NCBI GenBank assembly: GCA_964449465.1
Contig: CAYVBK010000009.1
Coordinates: forward strand, 71,243 to 135,242
DNA from: CAYRXM01 sp964449465
Lineage (GTDB): Bacteria > Chloroflexota > Anaerolineae > JAFGEY01
Length of the DNA: 64,000 bases
Direction: 5' to 3'
Below, one piece after another: positions 7,269 to 16,935 of the stretch; the stretch's first letter is position 1, and each line of letters starts with the position of its first letter. The notes below the pieces were generated by a model. The model did not search any database. It had not been told where the DNA came from and saw nothing but the letters and a program-made list of their open reading frames with translations. A program made the translations under genes and the position numbers.

Positions 7269-10200
7269 ATGAAGCGATGGTTTGAGCGATGGTGGCCACA
7301 GTGGTTTCAACCGGCTGCGCCGGAAAACACCACAAAAATAGAACATTACATGAAACATTGGATCAATCAATGCCCTAATTGCGGCTTTGAAAGCCCCTAC
7401 ACCATGGCCTTTTGCGGCATGTGCGGCACTCGCCTGCTGATCGCCTGTCCTCAATGTGAATGGGGTAATCCCCCCTCTTATCGTTTCTGTGGCCGCTGCG
7501 GCTCGCTGCTCGACGCCGCTGCCCCGCCCCGTCCGGCCGCCGTAGATGCGTTGACCCGCGCCCTGGAAAAAGAGCCGTCGCCGCCCGAATCCATCCGTCT
7601 GGAAGGCGAACGGCGCCAGGTCACGGTGCTGATTGCCGACGTCAAAGGCTCCACCAGCCTGCTAGAGCAGATCGGCACCGAGTCGTGGGTCGAGATGATG
7701 AACCGCGTCTTGCGGCTGCTGGAAAACGAAATATACCGCTACGGCGGTCAGGTAGACCAGTTTCGCGGCGACGGCCTGGTGGCCTTTTTCGGGGCGGCGG
7801 TGGCGCACGAAGACGACCCCGAGCGGGCCGTGTTGGCCGCCCTGTCTATGCAAGAAGCGTTAAAAATGTATGCGGCCGACCTGGCGCGCGAGCGCGGCAT
7901 CGAACTGGCTATGCGCGTAGGTCTGAATTCGGGTGAGGTCATCATAGCCAGCATTGGCGACCGCAGCACACACCGCGAAGACACGGCGATGGGAGAGGCT
8001 ATCGCCATCGCCGCCCGCATCGAGGCCGCCGCCGAACCCGGCACCGTGCTGGTCAGCGAAAACACCTATCACCTGACAACGGCACAATTCAACTGGCTGC
8101 CGCTGGGTCAGATTTCGGTGCGCGGCCTGAGCCGCCCGCTGGCCGTCTATCGCCCCCTGTCTCGGCGCGCCGATGTCGAGCTACTGCCCCGCCGTTCCAC
8201 CCTGACGCAGGCAGGTCCGTTGATCGGCAGAGATCAAGAATTTCAAATTTTTTCACAATGTGTGCGCGATTTATTTGATGGGCGCGGCAGCATTGTCATG
8301 CTCACCGGCGATGGCGGAATGGGCAAATCTTTTTTGGTCTCGGCGGTCAAACAACTGGTGTTTGACGCTTCACCACAGTCGCCGCCCCCCTATGCCGGAC
8401 GCACCTGGCTCCAGGTGCGCTGCCGCTCTTATGATGAATCTCGCCCTTATGCGGTGTGGAACAGCTTTTTGCGTCGCTGGCTGGACATGCGCGAGAATGA
8501 GCCGGCCGACGAGACGCAAGAGCGATTGCAACAGCGTTGTCAGAACTTGTGGGGCGAGCGATGGAGCGAGCATTATCCCTACCTGGCCGCCCTGCTTGCC
8601 CTGCCTCTGGACGATGCTCAAACTGCTATGGTACGCAGCCTGACCGCCGAGGGGCTGCATCAACGATTCTTTGCCACCCTGCACGCCTGGTTACAAGCCA
8701 TCGCCCGACAAGGGCCGTTCGTGCTGGTATTTGGCGATATGCAGTGGATTGATGTGACCTCACTCGACGTGGTCAGCCGCAGCCTGTCGCTATGTGAAAA
8801 CGAAACCCTGCTGTGGGTGCTGGTGTTTCGCCTGGAACGCAGCTCGCCGATCTGGAAGTTTCGCTATCAGGTCGAAACCGAATATATGCACCGGCTCACC
8901 GCGCTGACCCTGTCTCCCCTGACCGTACAGCAAAGTAGCGAGATCATTGACCGACTGATGGGGCCTGGCGTCCTGCCGCCCGACATTCGCCAGATGGTCA
9001 TTGATAAAGCCGAGGGCAACCCGTACTATATCGAACAGTTTATCCAATCCCTGATCCGCAAAGGCGTGCTGACCCAAGATGCCCGCACCGGACAGTGGCG
9101 CGCCGTCGGCACGGTGGCCTCGCTCGACCTGCCCGAATCGCTGCAAAGCGCACTGCTGGCGCGCATCAACGGCCTGTCGGCCGAAGAGCGGCATGTGCTT
9201 CAGGTTGCCGCCGTAATCGGCTCGGTGTTCTGGTTCAATGTCTTGCACCACCTGGTCAACAACCCGGAGCGGCTGCGCGAACACCTCACCGCCTTGCAAC
9301 GCGCCCAACTGATCTATGAGGGTGGGCGCGTGCCGGTGCTGGAAAAAGAATATATTTTCAAATCTACGTTGATTTGCGATACAGTCTATGAAAGCATCTT
9401 GAGCGCGCAGCGGGCCGCCTATCATCGCCAGGTGGCCGAGTGCCTGGTTTCGCTTTTGGGGACAGAAAACCTGTCGCCGTACACCGGCCTGATAGCCTAC
9501 CACTATCGCCGCGCCCAAGACCATCCGGCCGAACTGCGCCACACACTGGCCGCCGCGGCGCAGGCACAAAGCGTCTATGCCAACGACGAAGCGTTGCGGC
9601 ACTATACGCGCGTGTTGGAACTGCTGGATACGCTGACGGCCGCCGGCAATGACCTGCATCAGCCGGTGCCGGGGCTAGACCTCTCTCCAGCGGCCTGCCG
9701 CCTGATTGCCCTCAAAGGCGCCGGACAGGTGTCGTTTGGGCTGGGGCAGTTGAGCCAGGCCGAACAATACCTGCGACAGGCCATAGACCTGGGACACGAG
9801 ATAAACCTGCCGGTGCCGGATCGAGTGCGGTTGTACTATTGGCTGGGCGAGGTGCTGCACTGGCAAGATCGCTACAATGACCAGATCGCCATCGGCGAGC
9901 AAGGTCTGGCATTGCTGAGCGACGACCAGGAATCATTCGAGGTCGCTTTGATGAATCAAGAGATCGCCAGCGGCTATAACCAGCAAGGCAACCGCGCCCT
10001 CTTTGGCGAATTTACGGCCCGCACCATGCACTTTATCCATCGCCTGCCCTATGCCGAAGAACTGCGCCCGGCTTTTATCCACATCGCCCTGATGTACCTC
10101 TATCAGCAAAAAAATGTGCCGCAGTCGCTCGAATGGCTCGATACGTTGGAGCAAAAAGCCGGGCCACATTACGATCTGCGGGCGCTGGGCGAGGTATACC

Positions 10201-11607
10201 TGTATCGCGGCGAAATCTCGGCGCGCACCGGCAACCTGCGCCTGGCCATCGAACAGCAACAACAATCGCTGCAAATCCTGAATCGCATCCATGAGGTCAA
10301 TTACAAAAGCTGGTGTCTGGCCATTATGGGGCGCACCTGGCTGGCCCTGGGTGACCTGGAGCAGGCTGAAAAGTATGCGCGTATGGGTCTCGAAACTGCC
10401 CAGCACGCCGGCGTCAAACGATTCATCAAATCGGCACACTGGAGCCTGGCGCGCATCTTTATCTGCCAAAAACAGCACGAGCAGGCCGCCCAAGCCTTGC
10501 AACATGTCGCCGAACTGAGCCGCGACACCCAAGACCCATACGGCCTGATGTGGTCGGCGTTTGCCCTGGGACGGGTGGCCCTGTTGCGCGGCGATGTCAC
10601 CGCCGCACTGACACAGTGGCAGCAAGCCATAGACATGATCCCCCCTCGCCCAACCGAGCAACAAATGCTGGACATGATCGCCTTGATGAGCGATCTGGAT
10701 GCCCTCTCGGAGCGCGATCAACGATTTTTGCCGCTGTACCAGGCTATGCGGCTCAAGACACAGACCGACCCTATCCTGGTGGCCGGCGCATGGGCGCCCT
10801 TATCGCCCGACCAGGTCAGGCAATGGTCTATTGACGAACGATTCATCACCCAACCAGCCGGCTGGACCTGGCTGGACCCACTGGGCGACTGTGCCGCTTC
10901 TTTTGAAAACGGCCTGACCATCCGCGCCGCCAATGGACGCGACCTGTGGCACATCAACCTCAGCGCGCCGCGCCTGCTGCGCCCGCTGAACAGCGGCGAT
11001 TGGGTGACGCAGACACTCTGCCACCCGGTCTCGCCCCAAGTACCGGCCATCGGCGGGCTGCTGCTGTGGCAAGACGCCGATCATTACCTGCGCCTGGGCA
11101 TCGGGCGATGGAGGCATCTCGGCATTGTCTTTTTGATGAGCTGTCAGGATGGCCACGATGCCATGATCGGACGCGGCCGCCTGCCCATGGATAGAGGCGG
11201 CGCGACACGGTTGCGCCTGGAGAAAAAGGGAGACCAAGTGCAGGCCCTGTGCAGCACCGATGGCGAACAGTGGTTCAGCGTGGGGCAAACACAATGGAAT
11301 AGCGGTGTACCCACCAGCGGTNNNNNNNNNNNNNNNNNNNNNNNNNNNNNNNNNNNNNNNNNNNNNNNNNNNNNNNNNNNNNNNNNNNNNNNNNNNNNNN
11401 NNNNNNNNNNNNNNNNNNNNNGTACCCACCGGCGGTGTACCCACCGGCGGTGTACCCACCGGCGGTGTACCCACCGGCGGTGTACCCACCGCCCAGATCG
11501 GCCTCCACGCGGTCGGCCACATTGATCGCACCATCTATACCGGCGCCTTTGCCGATGGCACGGCCATCCGATTCGAGTCGTTTCAACTGGCACAAGGCTC
11601 ATTTTGA
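7269..11607 (+). CDS. Zinc-ribbon / class III nucleotidyl cyclase-like / AAA ATPase / TPR protein, interrupted by an assembly gap
   Basis: At least 1,351 residues lie before the N run and 61 after it. Two zinc ribbons (Cys35/38/49/52 and Cys60/63/74/77) precede a class III cyclase domain (about 115-300; metal Asp124 and Asp168, Arg250). The transition-state Asn position appears to be Ala246. An AAA/NACHT-type ATPase follows (P-loop about 347-354, GDGGMGKS), then a long TPR-like helical region (about 780-1170) and a C-terminal LamG/DUF1349-like beta domain. That last domain contains a VPTGG repeat where the N run falls. The 100-N placeholder shifts the frame. Reading through on the VPTGG frame gives a natural end at 11607, whereas the literal frame would stop at 11525. 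Start ATG 7269 follows a GGTGGGG-type site. A cytoplasmic signalling protein; ligand and output are unknown. Confidence 0.8.
11307..11490 (+). repeat. 15-bp tandem repeat encoding VPTGG
   Basis: The unit is GTACCCACCGGCGGT. One variant copy (GTACCCACCAGCGGT) precedes the gap. Four perfect copies (11422-11481) and a partial one follow it. True copy number is unknown because the N run falls inside the array. Confidence 0.9.
11322..11421. other. Assembly gap (100 N)
   Basis: Exactly 100 undetermined bases, so probably a fixed-size placeholder rather than a measured length. It lies within the VPTGG-coding tandem repeat and breaks the reading frame of the cyclase/ATPase gene. Confidence 0.97.
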
Positions 11608-11632
11608 CATTCTGCCCGGCCTGTGGTATCAT
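11604..11632 (+). promoter_or_regulatory. Sigma70 promoter for the SAM-riboswitch operon
   Basis: TTGACA (11604-11609), a 17-bp spacer and TATCAT (11627-11632). The -35 box overlaps the stop codon of the upstream gene. The predicted start near 11639 lies just before the riboswitch aptamer. Confidence 0.75.
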
Positions 11633-11653
11633 CTGCGCCTGACCAATTCCATA

Positions 11654-11768
11654 TTCTTATCCAGAGAGGTGGAGGGACCGGCCCTGTGAAGCCTCGGCAA
11701 CCCGATGTGAGCGATCGCATTAGGGTGCCAATTCCGTCAGACCCCGGTAGGGTTCTGGGAGATGAGAA
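11654..11768 (+). ncRNA. SAM-I (S-box) riboswitch aptamer
   Basis: The conserved core is present: CTTATCCAGAGAGGTGGAGGG, read as CTTATCCAGAG then AGGTGGAGGG, followed by GAAGCCTCGGCAACC and GGTGCCAATTCC. P1 pairs TTCTTATC (11654-11661) with GATGAGAA (11761-11768) with one G-U pair. SAM binding should favour the downstream terminator. It controls a Cys/Met PLP enzyme, aspartokinase and Asd, the expected regulon for this class. Confidence 0.95.
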
Positions 11769-11788
11769 GTAGTACAAAGATGTTTACT

Positions 11789-11825
11789 GCCTCTTCTGTC
11801 AGTTTCCTGTGGAAGAGGCTTTTTT
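11789..11825 (+). terminator. Riboswitch expression-platform terminator
   Basis: GCCTCTTC (11789-11796) pairs perfectly with GAAGAGGC (11812-11819), followed by six T (11820-11825). It lies between the SAM aptamer and the first gene, consistent with transcription attenuation. Confidence 0.9.
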
Positions 11826-11868
11826 GTCTCTCCTCTCTGGATGCATGGCTCACTTGAGAGGAGATCGT

Positions 11869-13083
11869 ATGACCAACCCAACCCGTCTATCCACCCGTTC
11901 TGTGCATGCCGGCGAAGAGCGGCGCAAACCATTTGGCTCGTTAACCACGCCAATCATTCAAACTTCGACCTATACTTTTGCCGACACGGCCGAGGTGCTG
12001 GATTTCATGTCGCGCAAAGCCGCCCGCAAAGCCGGCGGCGATGTCCAAGTACGCGATGAATATGGTCGTTACAGCAACCCCACCCAAAGCGTAGCCGAGC
12101 GCAGACTGGCCGACCTGGAAGGCGGCGAACACGGGCTGCTGTTCTCCACCGGTATGGCCGCCCTGACCACCACCATGCTCACCTTGCTCCAGACCGGGCA
12201 GCACATGGTGCTGGTGCGCGGCTGCTATCGGCGCACCCGCGACTTTGCCCTCGATGCCCTGCATCGCTGGGGCATCGAAACCACCGTGGTCGGCATTGAC
12301 CGCCCCGCCGAATGGCAGGCTGCTCTGCGCCCCGAAACCCGCCTGATCGTCGCCGAGACGCCGACCAATCCACACCTGCGGGTGATGGACCTGGCCGCCC
12401 TGTCTGAGCTGGCCCGGCAGCGCGGCATTGTCACCCTGGTAGACAGCACCTTTGCCACGCCGATCAACCTGCGCCCGCTGGAATGGGGCATTGACCTGGT
12501 GATGCACAGCGCATCCAAATATCTGGCTGGTCACAACGACCTGCTGGCCGGAGTCATTGTGGGGCCGCGCCGCCTGACCGACGAGATTGAGGCCATGCGT
12601 GGGCTGTTGGGCTGCACCGGCAGCCCGCACGATGCCTATTTGCTCTTGCGCGGCCTGAAAACCCTGGCCCTGCGTGTGCGACAGCAAAACGCCAGCGCGC
12701 AGAGCATCGCCGAGTTTCTGCAAAATCATCCGGCCATCGAGCGCGTCTATTACCCCGGCCTGCCCACCCATCCCGATCACCCCATCGCCGCCCGGCAAAT
12801 GAGCGATTTCGGCGGCGTGGTCAGTTTCGAGGTGCGCGGCAGCAAAGAGCAAACCAGCCGCGTGATAGATGCGCTCCAAATCCCCTACATCGGCCCCACC
12901 CTGGGCGGCGTGGAAAGCATCGTCCAACAGCAGGCCTTGCTCATCTCGCTAGACGAGCAGGAACGCCGCGCCGCCGGCATCGCCGACACCCTGATCCGCT
13001 ATGCCGTAGGAATTGAGGACACTCAAGACCTCATTGCCGATTTACAACAAGCCATCTGTTCAATACAAGGAGAAACCCTATGA
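11869..13083 (+). CDS. Cys/Met metabolism PLP enzyme (cystathionine gamma-synthase / O-acylhomoserine sulfhydrylase type)
   Basis: A 404-residue fold-type I PLP enzyme. It has RYSNPTQ near the N-terminus, a FSTGMAALT loop, DSTFATP, and HSASKYLAGHND with the PLP-binding lysine (about 212). It forms cystathionine or homocysteine from an activated homoserine; which of these cannot be decided from motifs. Start ATG 11869 has GAGAGGAG upstream and lies after the terminator, so an upstream in-frame ATG at 11809 inside the hairpin is rejected. First gene of the SAM-riboswitch operon, overlapping aspartokinase by four bases (ATGA). Confidence 0.9.
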   Translation: MTNPTRLSTRSVHAGEERRKPFGSLTTPIIQTSTYTFADTAEVLDFMSRKAARKAGGDVQVRDEYGRYSNPTQSVAERRLADLEGGEHGLLFSTGMAALTTTMLTLLQTGQHMVLVRGCYRRTRDFALDALHRWGIETTVVGIDRPAEWQAALRPETRLIVAETPTNPHLRVMDLAALSELARQRGIVTLVDSTFATPINLRPLEWGIDLVMHSASKYLAGHNDLLAGVIVGPRRLTDEIEAMRGLLGCTGSPHDAYLLLRGLKTLALRVRQQNASAQSIAEFLQNHPAIERVYYPGLPTHPDHPIAARQMSDFGGVVSFEVRGSKEQTSRVIDALQIPYIGPTLGGVESIVQQQALLISLDEQERRAAGIADTLIRYAVGIEDTQDLIADLQQAICSIQGETL

Positions 13084-14492
13084 TCGTTCATAAATTTGGC
13101 GGCACCTCGGTGGGCAGCGCAGAGCGTTTCGCCGCAGTTGCCGACCTGATGACCGCCCATCAACACCAGGGTCTGATTGTAGTCGTATCGGCCATGAGCG
13201 GCGTGACCAATGCCCTGATCGCCGGGGCGCGCGCCGCCGCCGAAGGCAAAGACACCGTTTATCGGCAAATCAAGGCCGACCTGCTGAGCAAACACCTGAC
13301 CGTCGTGGAAACCTTGCTGCGACATGGCTCGGAGCGGCTGGAACTGAGCGGGCTGATCGAGGATCGCCTGCACGAGTTGGAACGGCTGTATCGCAGCATT
13401 GCCGTGTTGGGCGAACTGACCCTGCGCGGCTGCGACGCGGTGGCTTCGTTGGGCGAGCAGCTTTCATCCAACATTTTGGCCGCCGTGCTGCGCGAGCGCG
13501 GCCTGCGCGCCCAGGCCATCAGCGCCACCCGCCTGGTGGTGACAGACGATCACTTTGGCAGCGCACGCCCATTGATGGAGCCAACACGCCAACGGTTATA
13601 TCAAGATGTGCGCCCCCTGGTCGAACGTGGCATCATCCCGGTGATCACCGGCTATATCGGCGCCACCGCCGAGGGCGTAACCACAACGCTGGGACGGGGC
13701 GGCTCGGACTATACGGCGGCCATCGTCGGCGCCGGGCTGGATGCCGCCGAAGTGTGGATCTGGAGCGATGTAGACGGCATCCTCACCGCCGACCCCAATA
13801 TCGTGCCGCAGGCGCGGGCGTTGAGCGAGCTATCATACAACGAGGCCGCCGAGCTGGCCTATTACGGCGCCGACGTGTTGCACCCCAAGACCATCCAGCC
13901 GGTGATTGAAAGCGGCATCCCGCTGCGCCTGCTCAACAGCTTCAACCCGGCTCACCCCGGCACCCTGATCGTCAAGACGCCCGACCCCAACCGCAAACGG
14001 CTGCCGGCGATCATTTCGACCACCGGCCTCAGCCTGATCGCCATCGGCAGCGCAGTGCGCGAAGGCGTGGCTTATGGGCAGCGCGATCCCTGGTCGCTGG
14101 ATACCGCCGCGCGCATCTTGCACTCGCTCAGCCAGGCCGGCCTGGACGTGCCCATGTTTTCCCAGTCTTTTTCCGAACACAGCCTCAACCTGATCGTGCG
14201 CCGCCAGGACCAGGCACACTGCCTCAAAGTGCTGAACCACGAGTTTGGCGACCCCGACTTTAACCTGGAAGTCAAAGAGCAAGTCGCCACCGTCTCGGTG
14301 GTCGGCACGCCAGGCTGGAACCGCGTGGGCATTGTGCCGCATGCCTTTGCCGCCCTGGGACAGCACGGCACGCGAGTGATCGCCGTGGCTCAGGCCGGTA
14401 GCGAATATGCCGTATCGTTTTGTATCCCCGAAGCGCAGATGCAAGACACCGTGCGCCATTTACACCAGGAATTGGGATTGGAGGAGCAATGA
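13080..14492 (+). CDS. Aspartate kinase
   Basis: A 470-residue monofunctional aspartokinase making aspartyl phosphate, the entry step to Met, Thr and Lys. N-terminal VHKFGGTSVGSAERF is the kinase signature; GRGGSDYTAA and SDVDGILTADP are further catalytic and nucleotide elements. About 150 C-terminal residues form an ACT regulatory region, so feedback inhibition is expected. The ATG overlaps the previous stop (ATGA) and AAGGAG lies upstream. The next gene, asd, starts in its stop codon. Confidence 0.93.
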   Translation: MIVHKFGGTSVGSAERFAAVADLMTAHQHQGLIVVVSAMSGVTNALIAGARAAAEGKDTVYRQIKADLLSKHLTVVETLLRHGSERLELSGLIEDRLHELERLYRSIAVLGELTLRGCDAVASLGEQLSSNILAAVLRERGLRAQAISATRLVVTDDHFGSARPLMEPTRQRLYQDVRPLVERGIIPVITGYIGATAEGVTTTLGRGGSDYTAAIVGAGLDAAEVWIWSDVDGILTADPNIVPQARALSELSYNEAAELAYYGADVLHPKTIQPVIESGIPLRLLNSFNPAHPGTLIVKTPDPNRKRLPAIISTTGLSLIAIGSAVREGVAYGQRDPWSLDTAARILHSLSQAGLDVPMFSQSFSEHSLNLIVRRQDQAHCLKVLNHEFGDPDFNLEVKEQVATVSVVGTPGWNRVGIVPHAFAALGQHGTRVIAVAQAGSEYAVSFCIPEAQMQDTVRHLHQELGLEEQ

Positions 14493-15553
14493 ACTTTTCT
14501 ACCAGAGCCAAAATACCAGTAGGGGTGCTAGGCGCCACCGGCGCCGTAGGGCAACGATTCGTCCAACTGCTGGCCGATCATCCCTGGTTTCAAATCGCGG
14601 CGTTGGCTGCCTCAGATCGCTCGGTAGGGCGGCCTTATGCCGACGCCTGTCACTGGCTATTGCCCACGCCGATGCCCGAACCGGTGCGCGAGATGGTGGT
14701 GCAAGAAACATCCCCCGGCCTGGATTGCCGCGTGATATTTGCCTCGCTGCCGGGCCACCTGGCCGGGCCGGTCGAGCAGGCCTTTGCCGCGGCCGGCTAT
14801 GCCGTCTGCTCCAACGCTTCGGCGCACCGTATGGCCGCCGACGTGCCACTGCTGATCCCCGAAATCAACCCCTCGCACACCGCCCTGATCGAGGTGCAGC
14901 GACAGCAACGCGGCTGGAAAGGGCTGATCGTCGCCAGCGCCAACTGTTCCACCACAGCGATGGTGCTGCCGCTCAAGCCGCTGCACGAACAATTTGGCAT
15001 CTGGCGGCTGTTCGCGGTGACGATGCAGGCCATCTCTGGGGCCGGCTATCCGGGTGTGGCCTCGCTGGACATTTTGGGCAACGTCATTCCCTACATCGGC
15101 GGCGAAGAAGAGAAAATGGAGACCGAATCGCGCAAACTGTTGGGCGAGCTGCAAGGCAACGAGGTCTTGTGGGCCGATTTCCAGGTCAGCGCGCAGTGCA
15201 ACCGCGTGCCGGTGCGCGACGGCCACACCGTCTGCGTATCGGTCGAGTTGGAACGCAAACCCGCCATCCAGGAGGTCATCGCCGCGCTGCAAACCTTTGC
15301 CCCACCGCCCCAGGCAGCCAATCTACCCACCACACCGGTGCGGCCGATCATCGTCATGGACGAACCGGACCGCCCCCAACCGGCCCGCGACCGCGACCTG
15401 GAGCAAGGCATGGCCTCGGTGGTGGGACGGGTGCGCCCCTGCTCGCTGCTCGATTATCGGATGGTTATTTTGGGGCATAACACGGTGCGTGGCGCAGCAG
15501 GGGGTTCAATTCACAACGCCGAACTACTGGTACAGCAGGGGTATATTGCCTGA
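14489..15553 (+). CDS. asd: Aspartate-semialdehyde dehydrogenase
   Basis: A 354-residue NADPH-dependent enzyme reducing aspartyl phosphate to the semialdehyde. It has GVLGATGAVGQRFVQLL at the N-terminus, the catalytic Cys in SANCSTTAMVLPL (about 153), and the AISGAGYPG loop. It ends in the typical VRGAAGG segment. Start ATG 14489 overlaps the aspartokinase TGA, with GGAGGAG just upstream. Third gene of the SAM-regulated operon. Confidence 0.93.
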   Translation: MNFSTRAKIPVGVLGATGAVGQRFVQLLADHPWFQIAALAASDRSVGRPYADACHWLLPTPMPEPVREMVVQETSPGLDCRVIFASLPGHLAGPVEQAFAAAGYAVCSNASAHRMAADVPLLIPEINPSHTALIEVQRQQRGWKGLIVASANCSTTAMVLPLKPLHEQFGIWRLFAVTMQAISGAGYPGVASLDILGNVIPYIGGEEEKMETESRKLLGELQGNEVLWADFQVSAQCNRVPVRDGHTVCVSVELERKPAIQEVIAALQTFAPPPQAANLPTTPVRPIIVMDEPDRPQPARDRDLEQGMASVVGRVRPCSLLDYRMVILGHNTVRGAAGGSIHNAELLVQQGYIA

Positions 15554-15574
15554 GTTGATGTGAGAGGGTATAAT

Positions 15575-16753
15575 ATGACTGACAGAACAACATACGAGTC
15601 GTGCAATCTCGCACTGTGCGGTTTTGCATCGATGGCCGATCTGGTGGGCGACCGCATCGTCTACCGCAACCTGACGCCGGCAGATCGCCGACTGCCCGGC
15701 ATTGCCGACCTGCACCAAGATTTGGGGCTGCCGCCCGGCGCCCTGCCGCGCAAGTCAGAGCCGGATTATGGCCGGGTGGTGGCCGAGATTTTGCGGCAGG
15801 CACAGGCCCAAGATCGCCCCGGCACGCCGATTCGCGAACTGGTTTTCATCGGCGACACCCGGCTGCTCGACGGCACGGCTTTTAGCAACCTGTGCGCCGC
15901 CGGCGGCTGGCCGGGCTGGGCCTTTATCGGCCAGGAGGCAACGTCGCGCCCGCCGGAAATCAACCTGGATGGACAGATCTATGTCGCCAACCGCTGGGCC
16001 GCGCTGCCGCAATTCCTGGATTTTGTGTGCGAACAAGGGTGGTCACTGGACGAACACACTGCCCTGGTCATTGATATGGACAAAACCATGATCGGAGCGC
16101 GCGGGCGCAACGACAAAGTGATTGACCTGGCGCGGGTGGAAGGAGTGCGGCGTACCATCGCCGGCTTGCTAGGTCCGCATTTTGACCTGGCCGCCTTTCA
16201 AACCGCTTATGACGAGCTAAACCGCCCGCCCTATCATCCATTTACCGCCGACAACCAGGATTACCTGGCCTATATCTGCCTCATCCTGGGCAGCGGGCTG
16301 ATGTCGCTGGACGCCTTGATCACTGCCGTGCGCGCCGGGACGATGGCCAGCTTTGGCGATTTTATTGCCCAGGTACATCGTCGCCGCGACGAGTTGAGCG
16401 CATCAGGACTGACCGACATCCATGACCAGGTGTGGCAGTGCGTTCAAGCCGGCGATCCCACCCCGTTCAAGGCATTTCGCCATAACGAATACCTGACCAC
16501 GGCGGCGCGCTTTGGCGACCTGCCCGGCGCGACCGTGTCCGAGTTGTTGGAGCAGCGCATCGTGATCACCAGCGAGGTGCAACTGGCCGCACAATCGCTA
16601 CACCAACGAGGCACATTGATATTTGCCCTATCCGACAAGCCCGACGAAGCCTCGTGTCCCAGTGCCGAACAGGCGCAGGTCGGACATCGGCCTCTGCACC
16701 GACTGGAGACATGGATGGTCGGTCACTCTGAGAAAATGAGAGGGAAATGGTAA
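15575..16753 (+). CDS. HAD-like hydrolase domain protein of unknown function
   Basis: A 392-residue protein. A HAD motif I, VIDMDKTMIG (DXDKT, about residues 170-180), lies mid-protein. Candidates for later motifs are VITSE (about 330) and LSDKPDEAS (about 355). The 160 residues before the HAD core match nothing I recognise. ATG 15575 follows GAGAGGG. It sits 21 bases after asd, so it is probably the fourth gene of the SAM-riboswitch operon. A TTGCCT-N17-TATAAT match (15546-15574) overlaps the start region and may be chance. A phosphatase role in amino-acid metabolism is possible but unproven. Confidence 0.65.
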   Translation: MTDRTTYESCNLALCGFASMADLVGDRIVYRNLTPADRRLPGIADLHQDLGLPPGALPRKSEPDYGRVVAEILRQAQAQDRPGTPIRELVFIGDTRLLDGTAFSNLCAAGGWPGWAFIGQEATSRPPEINLDGQIYVANRWAALPQFLDFVCEQGWSLDEHTALVIDMDKTMIGARGRNDKVIDLARVEGVRRTIAGLLGPHFDLAAFQTAYDELNRPPYHPFTADNQDYLAYICLILGSGLMSLDALITAVRAGTMASFGDFIAQVHRRRDELSASGLTDIHDQVWQCVQAGDPTPFKAFRHNEYLTTAARFGDLPGATVSELLEQRIVITSEVQLAAQSLHQRGTLIFALSDKPDEASCPSAEQAQVGHRPLHRLETWMVGHSEKMRGKW

Positions 16754-16788
16754 CTATCTACCTTGTACCGAAAATTAGTCTTTTGAGG

Positions 16789-16918
16789 TGTCATTCTGAG
16801 AGCCTACCCTGAACGGAGCAAAGGGAGCGCGGCGAACGTTTTTTGTTCGCCGCGACAAAGAATCTCGTTATACACCGCAAAGAGAGATCCTTCGCGTCTG
16901 ACGACACTCAGAATGACA
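16789..16918. repeat. Palindromic intergenic element with central hairpin
   Basis: Terminal inverted repeats are TGTCATTCTGAG (16789-16800) and CTCAGAATGACA (16907-16918), a perfect 12 bp. Inside is a perfect 10-bp hairpin CGCGGCGAAC / GTTCGCCGCG (16828-16837, 16845-16854) with loop GTTTTTT. Weaker outer arms (GTAACTA at 16750, TAGTTAC at 16928) may extend it to nearly the whole gap between the convergent genes. The ends resemble a widespread family of bacterial intergenic repeats; this copy is non-coding. Confidence 0.65.
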
Positions 16919-16935
16919 GCAGGCAGGTAGTTACA

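Noticed and set aside
11422..11525. Cys/His/Arg-rich tail (CTHRR repeats) at the end of the cyclase gene
   Set aside because: It arises only if the 100-N placeholder is read literally. The repeat frame before the gap is VPTSG, and the matching frame after it is VPTGG.
11809..11868. N-terminal extension of the PLP enzyme from ATG 11809
   Set aside because: It would start inside the riboswitch terminator stem. ATG 11869 has a proper ribosome site.
15546..15574. TTGCCT-N17-TATAAT promoter for the HAD-like gene
   Set aside because: The transcript would begin after the best start codon, so it is probably chance or a minor internal promoter.
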